DNA of 64,000 nt from UBA9659 sp965208605 (GTDB taxonomy: Bacteria; Pseudomonadota; Gammaproteobacteria; Pseudomonadales; Azotimanducaceae). Below, piece by piece: positions 25,701 through 32,075 of the stretch (positions within the stretch are counted from its first letter, which is position 1; the number at the start of each line of letters is the position of its first letter). Where the stretch lies: contig OZ242345.1 of the NCBI GenBank assembly GCA_965208605.1, positions 1,240,001 to 1,304,000 on the forward strand, written 5' to 3'. The translations under genes and the position numbers were made by a program. The notes beneath the pieces were generated by a model, which searched no databases, was not told where the DNA came from, and saw only the letters and a program-made list of their open reading frames with translations.

Positions 25701-27765
25701 CCGCATCCGCGCCGCTGATCGACCAGGTAATGGTGTGGCCCTCGACATCAGTCGCGCGGTAGGTCGCTATTACTACGGTGTCGTTCTCGGCATACTCCGA
25801 CTCCGCCGACGTATCGGGATGGAAGGTCGGCCTGGTGTTGGGCGGCTCGGTCGCGGTGCCGGGCACGTTTGCCACCACGTTCGCGTTGCCGGAGGCATCG
25901 GTTACGCTAGCCGCGGCAAGGGTCAGGGTGAAGGCGGTCGCGGTCGGGGTGAAGGTAACGATATAGGTGTCGCCGCTGCCGCTCAGGCTAATATCATCGG
26001 CACCGCTAAAGTGCTCGGCAGCCAGTCCGGTTACCACTTCATCGAAGGTGAGGCTGACCGTCTGTGGCGTGCCAATCACACCGCGTACGGTCACCGCGCC
26101 GAAGGTCGCGAGCGGTGCGGTGATGTCGCCAACGCTTACGGTGCGGGTAATCTCGGCGGTGTTACCGGCGAGATCGGTTGCGGTGTAGGTGTAGGTGTAG
26201 ATGCCGGCGGTGGCGGGGTCCAGTGCAGTCGCGCCGCCGGGTCCGGCAATGACGACCGCAACGATGTCGTCTGCGCTATCCGACGTGCTCGCCCCCGGGT
26301 CGGTATACGAGCCACCAATCTCGATGCCAACGACTGCCTCTCCATTCAGGCTTATTGCGGGCGGTTCGGTATCAGGAGTGAAATTAGGGATAATCTGGTC
26401 AATAGCAAGCGCCGGGACGCCCGCGCTACTGGTTACGCCGCTCAACTTGAAAGTAAGCCGCCCCGCGTCGCCATCGCGTATCGTATAGACCGCCTGGTAT
26501 TCGTTGTCCGTGGCGGTGGCAACCAAATCCTGTGGCGGCGGGTTGTCCGCAAACCGCAACCCAAATTGGATCGCGCCGACCAGCGTATCTGTTGCCAATT
26601 CAATGTCGGAAGTTACGGTCACCGTGAGCGTATCACCGAGATTCAAGAAGGTGACCGAGCCGGGCGTTAGACCGCCGACATGGCTGTAGGTCAGGGTCAG
26701 AGTCGGCGCGCCAACGGCGACCTGGCGGGTAGTCGTGGCGGTGTTACCGGCGAGATCGGTTGCGGTGTAGGTGTAGGTGTAGGTGCCGACGGTGTCGGTA
26801 TTCGGCCTAGCCGTGAAGCCGTTTATTCCAGTGGGTAATGTCGTGCCGTCGGGACTGGTAAGGGTCGACGTAATGGTGGCGTTGGCATCCGATGTGACCG
26901 CACCCGCATCGGTATACTCGGCACCGACCGCGACGGCTATGTATGCCTCTCCGGTCAAGGTCAAGTCCGGCACAGTGGTATCCAGAACATAATCAGGGAT
27001 CGCATAGGTGAACGTATTTGCCGCGGTGCTATCGGTAGCCGTAACCCCGACCACATTGACTGTAATCGTGCCATTGTCGCCATCCCGCACCGTATACGTT
27101 GTCGTGTATTCGTTGTCCGTGGCGGTGGTAACAAAATCCTGTAGCGGCGGGTTGGCCGAATCCGCAAATTCAAATTGGGCGGCATCCGTCAGCGAAGATG
27201 CTGCCAACGCCTCGTCTGAATTCACCTGCACCGTGAGCGTATCACCGACGTTCAGGTAGGTGGTGCCAGCCGATTCTATACCGTCGGTGTTGGTAATGGG
27301 TCCCGCGCTCAGTGTCGCTTGCGCATGGACAACGCCAGTTGATGCCAGCAGCAGCAGCGCCAGCAATAGCTTCGGCGCCGCGAAAAGGGATTGGGTGAGT
27401 GATTTGTTCATGCGGGTTTTGTTCATAGCACTTGGCCTTGGGGGGTTGTTCATGAGTGTTTTGTTCATAGTACTTGTCCTTGGGTTAGAGAGATGTGGGG
27501 GTGCCTGTCGCCTGGTTGATGCCAGCAGCGCCGGCAACAGCTTCGGCGCCGCGAAAACGGATTGGGTGAGTGATTTGTTCATAGCACTTGGCCTCGGGAT
27601 TTTGTTCATGCGTGTTTTGTTCATAGCACTTGGCCTCGGGTTAGAGAGCTGTGGGGGTGCCTGTCGCCTGGTTGATGCCAGCAACGCCAGCGCCGGCAAC
27701 CCCGTCGCGGTAAAAACGGATGGGGTGCCTGTTTTGGTGAGCAGCTTGGTGACTAGTTTGTTCAT
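16753..27765 (-). CDS. Giant autotransporter-like adhesin with cadherin/Ig-like/FN3 repeats
   Basis: A single 3670-codon frame. Order: an N-terminal 150 residues with three copies of a signal-peptide-like cassette, the last ending in VVHAQA, a likely signal peptidase site; then about 2900 residues of tandem beta-sandwich domains. Recognisable types are DUF5011-like Ig units (YTYTYTATDLAGNTA), Big-type units (VSLTFDEVVTGL), cadherin domains at about 650-740 and 1348-1445, cadherin-like sandwich units (TKTYTVTITR), PKD/REJ-like units (PVTLSGTATDPDGD) and one FN3 domain at about 3025-3120. A helical linker (about 3205-3235) precedes a ~370-residue C-terminal beta-barrel that ends in phenylalanine (LKGKLAF), as in type V secretion. 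I noticed no cysteine. A strong AAGGAG lies just before ATG 27765. Probably a surface adhesin; ligand unknown. Alternative starts at 27426 and 27411 would give only the last signal peptide. Confidence 0.85.
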   Translation of the reverse strand: MNKLVTKLLTKTGTPSVFTATGLPALALLASTRRQAPPQLSNPRPSAMNKTRMNKIPRPSAMNKSLTQSVFAAPKLLPALLASTRRQAPPHLSNPRTSTMNKTLMNNPPRPSAMNKTRMNKSLTQSLFAAPKLLLALLLLASTGVVHAQATLSAGPITNTDGIESAGTTYLNVGDTLTVQVNSDEALAASSLTDAAQFEFADSANPPLQDFVTTATDNEYTTTYTVRDGDNGTITVNVVGVTATDSTAANTFTYAIPDYVLDTTVPDLTLTGEAYIAVAVGAEYTDAGAVTSDANATITSTLTSPDGTTLPTGINGFTARPNTDTVGTYTYTYTATDLAGNTATTTRQVAVGAPTLTLTYSHVGGLTPGSVTFLNLGDTLTVTVTSDIELATDTLVGAIQFGLRFADNPPPQDLVATATDNEYQAVYTIRDGDAGRLTFKLSGVTSSAGVPALAIDQIIPNFTPDTEPPAISLNGEAVVGIEIGGSYTDPGASTSDSADDIVAVVIAGPGGATALDPATAGIYTYTYTATDLAGNTAEITRTVSVGDITAPLATFGAVTVRGVIGTPQTVSLTFDEVVTGLAAEHFSGADDISLSGSGDTYIVTFTPTATAFTLTLAAASVTDASGNANVVANVPGTATEPPNTRPTFHPDTSAESEYAENDTVVIATYRATDVEGHTITWSISGADAGFFTIDPASGDLTFNTSPDFESAHDPIYEVTVTGTDDGTPPMSVIGDVRIIVQNSEEAGSISAITGTAQVGMTLTAGTITDPDSPNPSSPVTVTAHLWQNTDGSDITGIANTPTYTPTATEVGKTIEVMVTYNDGHGAGKTVTSTPTQAVRAEFATESSDANLSALTISEGTLPPFAAATTAYNAGEVAHDVASVTVTPTVNHAAASVTVAFVEVTSGTPSAAIPLAVGANNIGITVTAEDASTKTYTVTITRAAPPPANADLSGVVFTPTPDSITPAFQSGVYMYTVNVASDVDEITTTPTVNDASASLTVDRTMISSGDSYVLDLDPGINTLDVVVSVGALTETYRFQIVRALLLSSNADLGSVTITDNNGMVSALNEAITADTTSYTATVATDANEFTLTANPDDPSAAADVDGSGDSTETFPFTGDLVSLGVVITAEDGTEKTYTITVTRAADTTVPSVDFGGATITEVGVIGEELEHDFTFSEVVTGLAINDFTVVGARITNIGGSGGDAYTLAITPSAKTFTITLNANSVSDEAGNTGPAENPLAARRVTGTAANQAPVAEAGDAQSVIADAVVTLDGSATDPDGDALTYSWTQTSGTNVTLSDAAIAAPTFTAPATAAVLIFELTVTDDSGDSATNTDTDTVTITVTAPAKPVIVGSGAVSHRENTETVAAYTATQDADGNSISVTWTRSGADADSFAISGDGRLGFANDPNYEDPQDADADNVYQITVTATDSTTSASSELAVTITVTNEDETGRIAAISGAVQAGQTLTAGAVTDPDSPSSPVTVTGHLWQNTDGSTITGTTNEATYMPTATEVGETLEVIVTYTDGHGPDKSVTSAATVVVLAASVTLSADADLSSLTLSAGALVPAFAAATVDYTAEVGNAVARIRVTPTVNDATASVTVAGTAVASGAASAAIALDVGANTIDIVVAAQDGTEKTYTVTVTRDAPNTAPTVNAGPDQSVTFSANVTLSGTATDPDQASDTLTYLWTQNSGTNVTLNDAATATAAFTAPDSAATLEFTLTVTDAASAAITDTLTITVVASDTTAPTAVLATPTDSVIGTRQSVSLTFDEEVTGLTDADFSASSGVIGIMLSGSGTTYALSFIPNAASFTLTLSADSVSDTAATPNSGPASALSVTASAAPASVPSVDLGTIAAGVTGTEQTHNIIFSEVIDGFDESDLSESTGATVSDVANTGDSITWTITFTPTATSFTLTLTADSVTDVNRNAGPVTAQSVSGSAIDGTAPTATFATLAEGMTGIAQTAILTFDEVVTGLTDADFSDSAGVTEISVANTGDGITYRITHTPTAAAFTLTLAAGSVNDTAATPNSGPTNALSLSGSAIDGTAPTVNFGPLAEGMTGIAQTVRLIFSEAVEGLVASALSASTGVEEISVADSADGIIYHITFTPTAQIFTLRLAVNAVQDTAATPNSGPASELIAHGNALIPEQPPTADAGHGQSLLVGVEVRLDGSASSDPNQESNTLDYVWEHTETDGGAPATPIVLSNPNARRPAFDATEVGTFTFTLTVTDATGESDTDTTFVSIDPSDDTIRPVVTLGTITAGVVGIEQTHTITFDELVTKLNRGDFSGSVGLTVNKVTPSQGPSDTYDIDFTPTAPEFTLIIQTGSVQDASGNPNLLQTKDGTAGPPLMLDLDFVHTGGVERAGDTTLLNAGDTYTITLSSTRALTAASLVGAAQFHVRHAPTQPPAQNLVATGTEWEYQATYTVRPLDIGTVSFNVNTLTDVAGGVHEAFADPYTADIFADTSPPVVSLGAGGPRVVIPVGGTYDEDLSTTDSADDIVTTIQGPGGTTELDPDTAGLYVYTYTVTDAAGNVRVLLRTVTVGAAAANRAPLVTTSADQTVLHDVSVTLSGSATDLDVSDTLRYEWVQDSGTAVTLTGADTATATFTTTTPGILVFTITVSDDFDPPATGAGTVTITVSNTPPTTDAGGDRSVSVGQIVTLEGSASDPNQEDASLIFAWEHTLTDGVAPTVPIMLTGADTARPTFTAPATVGVLSFGMTVTDSHGPPVSVTVTITVTSQPLVDVGAGVGLDAEQIVMPGAPVTLSGTATDPDGDDDALTYAWVQTSGTDVTLSGDTTATATFTAPASGVLVFTLTVTDEDDDTTTSTVTVTANLAPMADVGGGLGLDAEQSVMPGAPVTLDGTGSRDPENGVLTYAWVHTMTDGVATTPTTAIALTNANTAIATFTAPASGVLAFTLTVTDDADFSGTNTLTITAGDAPTATFGTIDEGVIGTAQTVSLTFNEAVTGLVATDITATGATVDSLSGSGDTYMITFTPTAAAFTLTLAAGSVEDTDSNAGPASAANVRGTAKTPPHAPVNLVAMVDLMTVQLTWEAPANDGGSAITGYEYRQAEGSAGNYAAPWTATTDSSSHTVTGLTGGTSYYFQVRALNVIGAGAASAEVSAMPPDTVAPEIRLIGASPMEVAQGSTFIDPGATASDAADGVLSGRIAVGGDTVDTDTLGEYTITYDVSDAAGNAADTVTRIVIVVRDIAALNAVILPEVARAMADQHVSAIVQRLEQARLSNIAGATSSSASLGGASSLTGIIKAQGRAIADDQFDLKRVLAGSAFVLPLNGAGGGASGSGAQGFTLWGAGDYRSMDGSDGARWDGDLFSLQLGLDKHLNEQTLVGISVSKTEAELDYTTEDGTASGDYDLDMTGVHTYLGWTTKTLDFWATFGHSQGELEIIEATPKADVLSSDLSMQTLGAGASGVLMETDLTTLRLKAEAVQTQLEVKSSAQLASQDLDVRRLRMTLEATRKHTMHRGGQLVSSVEVGARQDGGDGKTGAGTELGVSLRYASPGGGLSMQSKAQLLVDGKGDTDEWGLSGVISFQPLTNGRGLSFSLKPGYGVATGGVQQLWQQGLIDEGLGASRQGGSADYSRDYSPSLEVRLDYGMYAPRGPGLMTPYTELSFGDSGDTYRLGVQWQRSKAFDLKLVTERKESTTTADHRIYLKGKLAF
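27405..27765 (-). repeat. Three tandem copies of a signal-peptide cassette at the adhesin N-terminus
   Basis: The first 150 codons repeat the pattern MNK...AAPKLL.ALLAST. Copies start at 27765, about 27582 (MNKSLTQSVF) and 27411 (MNKSLTQSLF); the first two continue into STRRQAPP and then LSNPR, while the third continues as a full hydrophobic core and AQA cleavage site. Extra short MNKTR / MNKTL duplications sit between copies. The whole stretch stays in one frame. Confidence 0.85.
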
Positions 27766-28020
27766 GAGCAGAGGCTCCTTAGTGTGAATGAAGTTGGTTT
27801 TGGTCGCGCCACTTATCCTTCAGGCAGAGTATGCCGACATTCGGGGCATTATATACGCAAAACGCTACTAGAAATCAATACAATGTTGGCAGTAATTAGC
27901 GGGGTATTGCGCCGTTGTTCTCGCCCTCGCCATTCTCGTCCCGCCGGTCATCCTCGTCTCGCCGTCACCCTCGCGGCCCCGCGCCGTCATTCTCGAGCTT
28001 GCTCGGGAATCCAGTTCTTT
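27766..28020. other. Upstream region of the giant adhesin gene
   Basis: No gene is seen. It holds the AAGGAG ribosome site (complement of CTCCTT at 27775-27780), an AT-rich stretch near 27840-27900 that could hold the adhesin promoter, then a run of short repeats of the type CCGTCATTCTCGAGCTTGCTC from about 27940. Confidence 0.5.
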
Positions 28021-28021
28021 T

Positions 28022-28082
28022 CTCTTGGCTCTTGGCTCTTGGCTCTTGGCTCTTGGCTCTTGGCTCTTGGCTCTTGGCTCTT
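28022..28082. repeat. Heptamer microsatellite (CTCTTGG)8 plus a partial unit
   Basis: Eight perfect copies of CTCTTGG and a partial ninth lie about 260 bp upstream of the giant adhesin gene (minus) and 460 bp upstream of the AAA ATPase gene (plus). Seven is not a multiple of three and the tract is outside any credible gene, so a change in copy number would alter spacing, not a reading frame. Confidence 0.95.
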
Positions 28083-28084
28083 AC

Positions 28085-28400
28085 GGCGCCCCCGCGCCGT
28101 CATTCTCGCCACCCCAGTCATCACAGCCATCGGCTGGGGTGACTTGGGGTGACGGGAATCCAGAGGAACAAAGGCAACCGCCGCGCCCCCGTCATTCTCG
28201 CCGAAGCCAGTCGTACCGCCTTCGGCACACGACTGGGTTCGGGGGGAATCCAGTTTTTTTTGCTGTCATCCCCGGGCTTGCCCTCTGACGGATTGGAGGA
28301 CCGGGGTAAATCGGAAAACAATACTCTTTTTTACTGGATTCCCGAGCAAGCTCGAGAATGACGGCGCGGGGCGCCGTAAGCCGCCCCGCTTTTCGCCCGC
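28085..28400. repeat. Dispersed modular palindromic repeats upstream of the AAA ATPase gene
   Basis: At least four copies. One has the CACCCCAGTCATCACAGCC core (28104-28150, imperfect), one a palindromic core with arms around ACGACTGGGTTCGG (28195-28245), and one is the longer shared element with AAACAATACTC and GAGCAAGCTCGAG (28300-28370) also seen at 8525-8582. Nothing gene-like is seen up to 28541. Confidence 0.8.
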
Positions 28401-28541
28401 CACCCTAGAGGCAAAAACGAATTTGGTGACCGCCCCCGCCATCACCCCTACGGCGCGCCCAAGAAGGATTATGTTCACAATATCCGCCGAAAATTTGATA
28501 AACTTAAAGCCGTGGAGATTAATTGAAAAACCGAGTCCGTT

Positions 28542-29705
28542 ATGAAACCTACTAAATTTTCAAATCCATTTAAACCGGGTTCTGGCCATCTTCCGCCTTA
28601 TCTCGCTGGCCGAGCCGATGAGCAAGATGCATTTAGAAATAACTTAGTCGACATGTCTGCTGGTGAATCACCTTCGGCAGCAACAGTTTTGTATGGACCC
28701 CGAGGGATGGGTAAAACAGTGTTGTTGCGTTGGTTTAAAAATGAAGTTGAGGGTAGCGTTGAGAAGGATGATTCAATACGTTTGGTTTGGGTGACCCCTA
28801 ATCAATTAGAATCGCCATCTGATTTATGGAAGTGCTTGATGCCTCCTCAAACGCTGAAAAGTAAACTGACCCCTGAAGATTTGACTGCTGGCTTTAATAT
28901 TGAAGGATTGTCTGCTAGCGCTACTTGGAAAGCAAAGGATTTATTTAAACAAACTTTTCAAAAGACTTTAATTGATCAGTGTAAAAAACAACCATTAATA
29001 TTGTTAATGGATGAAGCACATAAAATGGACGAAGATCTGTGTAATAATTTATTAAATCTTCATCAAATAATTAGTCCTGAATCCCCTTTTATGTTGGTTT
29101 TGGCGGGCACTCCTGGACTGCGACATTTTCTATCGGGAGTAAACGCTACCTTTGTTGAGCGTTCCAGAAAGATTGGTCTTGGGAGATTGGATGAACAATC
29201 TGCAGCGGATGCTATAAGTAAACCGTTTGCGGAACAAGGCATACAAATAACGGATGACGCTTTGTCAACTATTGTTGAGGACAGTCAATGCTACCCTTAT
29301 TTTTTACAAGAATGGGGTCGTTCTCTTTGGATGGAAGCAGACAAAGAAAACTTGACATGCATGACTGATGAACAGGTTGCCATTGTAAAACCAAATATTA
29401 CCATTATAAAACAAGACTTTTATGATGAACGTAGCGATAAAATAGATGTACTTGGGTTGCGGTCAACGGCGGTTGCTATTGCAAAAGCATTTCAAGATAC
29501 AAAGGAAATGACAAAGGATGCGATTATGGAAATCATTACAGACAATTTATCGGTTGATTCATTGAATACACAGTCAGATATTGAACGCTTACAAACATTT
29601 GTTGATCAAGATTTCATTTGGCGACCACTGGGGTCGGCTTTCTATGAACCGGGTATTCCAAGTTTGATGACGCATATACTGGATCAGCAGCCGTCGCAGA
29701 GTTAA
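28542..29705 (+). CDS. AAA ATPase of unknown function, copy 1
   Basis: A 387-residue P-loop ATPase of the AAA_16/AAA_22 kind. Walker A GPRGMGKT at 52-59, Walker B LILLMDEAH at 152-160 and a sensor-like LAGTPG at 187-192; the C-terminal ~130 residues look like a winged-helix region. There is no signal peptide or membrane helix. The gene is AT-rich compared with its neighbours, and a close paralogue lies in inverted orientation at 32076-33248, so it looks acquired and duplicated. Related ATPases accompany mobile or defence genes, but no partner is recognised here, and I assign no function. Confidence 0.8.
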   Translation: MKPTKFSNPFKPGSGHLPPYLAGRADEQDAFRNNLVDMSAGESPSAATVLYGPRGMGKTVLLRWFKNEVEGSVEKDDSIRLVWVTPNQLESPSDLWKCLMPPQTLKSKLTPEDLTAGFNIEGLSASATWKAKDLFKQTFQKTLIDQCKKQPLILLMDEAHKMDEDLCNNLLNLHQIISPESPFMLVLAGTPGLRHFLSGVNATFVERSRKIGLGRLDEQSAADAISKPFAEQGIQITDDALSTIVEDSQCYPYFLQEWGRSLWMEADKENLTCMTDEQVAIVKPNITIIKQDFYDERSDKIDVLGLRSTAVAIAKAFQDTKEMTKDAIMEIITDNLSVDSLNTQSDIERLQTFVDQDFIWRPLGSAFYEPGIPSLMTHILDQQPSQS

Positions 29706-29744
29706 TAGCAACTCCGCCGCAGAAGAAAAAACGCCCCACTCTGT

Positions 29745-29960
29745 CATCCTTGCCGTCATTGCTGCCGAAAGGATAGCGGCAAGCACCGCCTCCCCGCCGT
29801 CATTCTTGCCGACAGGCGGGAATCCAGAGTCGCCGCCATTCTTGTCGCGGCCCCGCGCCGTCATTCTCGCCACCCCAGTCATCCCAGCCGATGGCTGGGA
29901 TGACTGGGGTGACGGGAATCCAGAGGAACAAAGGCAACCGCCTCTGGGGCATGTGAGCCA
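29745..29960. repeat. Dispersed modular palindromic repeats with a perfect 18-bp-arm palindrome
   Basis: After the AAA gene come several copies. The clearest is 29872-29910: arms ACCCCAGTCATCCCAGCC and its exact complement around a GAT loop, flanked by CCGTCATTCTCGCC on the left and GACGGGAATCCAGAGGAAC on the right. The rest of the gap to 30155 shows no gene. Confidence 0.85.
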
Positions 29961-30155
29961 AAACTGCAGTCAATTAAGACATAACTGTCAGCAAAACCAG
30001 ACATAGTTTATTCGCCAGAACCATCCATCTTAGTAAAGTATGCAACCAGTTTAAGAAGTTGAGGCTGCCATAAGTTATGAACTGATACAGAATTGTGTGG
30101 TATATTCCGGGCGTGAAATGATCACGCATATTTTAACAACATAGAGGAAAACAAC

Positions 30156-30539
30156 ATGGACACACTAGCCAGTGCTAATATCCTGACAGAAGCGGGGTTT
30201 GTCGACTCGCAAGCTCAAGCCGTGATTGCCGTGATGAGTGACAACCTTGCCACCAAAGACGATCTTGAAAACCTTCGCCTTGCCACCCAACGTGACATAA
30301 AGGACCTGGGAACTTCCCTCCGCCATGAAATGAAGGAAATGGACACTTCCCTCCGCAGTGACATGAAGGAAATGAACACTTCCATCCGCAGTGACATGAC
30401 AAATGGTTTTGATACCGTCGCCCATGATATTAAAGGAGTACACGTTAAGATTGATTATCAGTTTTCGTTACTCAAATGGATGGTGGGTATCATGGGTGCT
30501 GTGTCGATTGCCATAGGGTTACGATTACTTTTCCTATAG
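30156..30539 (+). CDS. DUF1640-like coiled-coil membrane protein
   Basis: A 127-residue protein with the family-like start (ANILTEAGFVDSQAQAVIAV, then ATKDDLENL), a coiled-coil middle made of three 11-residue repeats (KDLGTSLRHEM, KEMDTSLRSDM, KEMNTSIRSDM) and one C-terminal membrane helix (about 106-126). Proteins of this type (PF07798) are common in bacteria but their role is unknown. A GAGG ribosome site lies at 30142-30147 before ATG 30156. It stands alone between the AAA gene and gpsA. Confidence 0.75.
   Translation: MDTLASANILTEAGFVDSQAQAVIAVMSDNLATKDDLENLRLATQRDIKDLGTSLRHEMKEMDTSLRSDMKEMNTSIRSDMTNGFDTVAHDIKGVHVKIDYQFSLLKWMVGIMGAVSIAIGLRLLFL
30300..30398. repeat. 3 x 33-bp in-frame repeat in the coiled-coil gene
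   Basis: Three 33-bp units (30300-30332, 30333-30365, 30366-30398) encode 11-residue coiled-coil repeats; units two and three differ by only a few bases. Copy number would set the length of the rod. Confidence 0.9.
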
Positions 30540-30623
30540 AGCAACATGCAAGACACACTACATAGTGCTATTACCCTTTGATTGCCATAATCTTTCGATT
30601 ATTTTCCTCATAAGGCTATTCGC

Positions 30624-30914
30624 TTGGTGGTACCAGTAGCACCCATCGCCACTAACAAAAGCGGCATCATTGCCATACCCCTAGCAGACAATCATGCGCC
30701 GCATGCCGGGGTAGGGGGAGGCATGTGTCAATGTGCTCATCTCTGCCCTTTATTTTTATGGATACGCGCGTATCAAAAGCATGGTATCAAACATCTGGTG
30801 TATAAGATTTACCCTGGTGGCCGGCATGAAATGTTCAACAAAGTGAACCGAGAGGAAGTCCTAGCCGCGATGCTGGGCTGGTTGCAAGTACAGATACAGG
30901 AGGCGGGTAGATGA
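30624..30914 (+). pseudogene. Remnant of an alpha/beta hydrolase, C-terminal end only
   Basis: From about 30771 the frame reads YQKHGIKHLVYKIYPGGRHE and on to NREEVLAAMLGWL, which matches the C-terminal end of monoacylglycerol lipase-like alpha/beta hydrolases, including the catalytic histidine (GGRHE). The nucleophile elbow and the rest are missing, and the part before 30771 resembles nothing. The TGA overlaps the gpsA ATG, so it may still serve as a translated leader. Confidence 0.6.
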
Positions 30915-31900
30915 AACAAATTGCTATCTTGGGGCTAGGGAACTTCGGTACCGCCCTGGCGTGTAACTGGCTGGGCGCAGGCATGGCCGTGCGTGGCTGG
31001 ACCGTTGAGCAAGAAGTGTTTGATAGCATTAACGCCACCGGGCTGAATGAAAAATATCTGCAAGATGTCTCCCTGGAAGGGCTGGCCGTGTCAATGGACA
31101 TGGCCGCCACTGTTGATGGGGCTGAGCTCATCGTCTTGGCACTGCCCTCGAGTGTGGTGCTGGAGGTGGTTGATACCCTCTTGCCGCATCTCAAGAATGA
31201 GCAGGTGTTGCTTGATCTGGCGAAGGGATTGGCAGCGGGTGATCGGTTGGTTTCGGAAGTCATCGCGGAAAAGTTAGCAGCAGCAGAGTTGCACTGCCCG
31301 CTTTGCGTCATGCTGGGGCCGACCATTGCCCCGGAGCTTGCCCGAGGGGTCTATACCACCGCCCTGGTAACCGGCAGTGATGTGCAGCAGGCGGCACAGA
31401 TAGCCCAGGCACTGACGACCCCCACCTTGCGGCTGAGTGCGGCAACTGATTCTTTAGGCGCGGAATACTGGGGTGCCTTCAAGAATGTGATAGCCCTGGC
31501 TTGTGGCATGGTGGATGGTCTGGGTCCTGATGCTGGGGGGGGTGATAATTTGAAGGCGACTGTCTTTACTGCGGGCTATAAGGAAGCCGTAGAATTACTG
31601 CCGCATCTGGGCGCTGACCCGGCCACGGCACTGTCCGCCGCAGGCATAGGAGACCTCTTTGTTACCGCTACCTCAAAGCATGGGCGTAATCGGGAGATGG
31701 GGGAACGTCTGGGTAGGGGGCAGACGCTTGCTCAGGCAGAGTCGGAGATGGTGATGGTGAGTGAGGGGGTGCGGGCGGCGCGTATGTTTAGCCGTTTGTT
31801 TGCCAGCAGACAACTGGAGGCACCCTTCGTGGTGGCAGTCTGCGGGTTGCTAGACGGCGGGCTGAGCCTGGATGAATTTCTCAATAGGGTGATGCCGTAA
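30911..31900 (+). CDS. gpsA: Glycerol-3-phosphate dehydrogenase [NAD(P)+] GpsA
   Basis: GpsA reduces dihydroxyacetone phosphate to sn-glycerol 3-phosphate for phospholipid synthesis. The 329-residue protein has the nucleotide-binding GLGNFG at 8-13, GPTIAPELARG, the catalytic lysine region GAFKNVIALACGMVDGLG and GIGDLFVTATSKHGRNREMG. These match the family, although the protein is diverged and has an unusual glycine-rich DAGGGDN loop where GLGDN is common. A G8 run at 31535-31542 encodes that loop. ATG 30911 overlaps the stop of the upstream hydrolase remnant. Confidence 0.87.
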   Translation: MKQIAILGLGNFGTALACNWLGAGMAVRGWTVEQEVFDSINATGLNEKYLQDVSLEGLAVSMDMAATVDGAELIVLALPSSVVLEVVDTLLPHLKNEQVLLDLAKGLAAGDRLVSEVIAEKLAAAELHCPLCVMLGPTIAPELARGVYTTALVTGSDVQQAAQIAQALTTPTLRLSAATDSLGAEYWGAFKNVIALACGMVDGLGPDAGGGDNLKATVFTAGYKEAVELLPHLGADPATALSAAGIGDLFVTATSKHGRNREMGERLGRGQTLAQAESEMVMVSEGVRAARMFSRLFASRQLEAPFVVAVCGLLDGGLSLDEFLNRVMP

Positions 31901-31911
31901 AACCGGCTTCG

Positions 31912-32055
31912 CGCCGTCATTCTCGAGCTTGCTCGGGAATCCAGAGGAACAAAGGCAACCACGGTGCTAGTGGCGATGATAACGGGCTGGATTCCCGCTT
32001 CGCTCCATTATTTGTCACTCCCGCCTAGGGCGGAAATGACAGCACGGGGGCAAGC
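31912..32055. repeat. Dispersed modular repeats between gpsA and AAA copy 2
   Basis: A copy with the short core CATTCTCGAGCTTGCTCGGG and tail AGAGGAACAAAGGCAACC, followed by a second, weaker copy (GGATTCCCGC to GGAAATGACAG). It lies between the convergent ends of gpsA and the second AAA gene. No gene is seen. Confidence 0.75.
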
Positions 32056-32075
32056 ATGACTCGTCCGCGTGGGTT

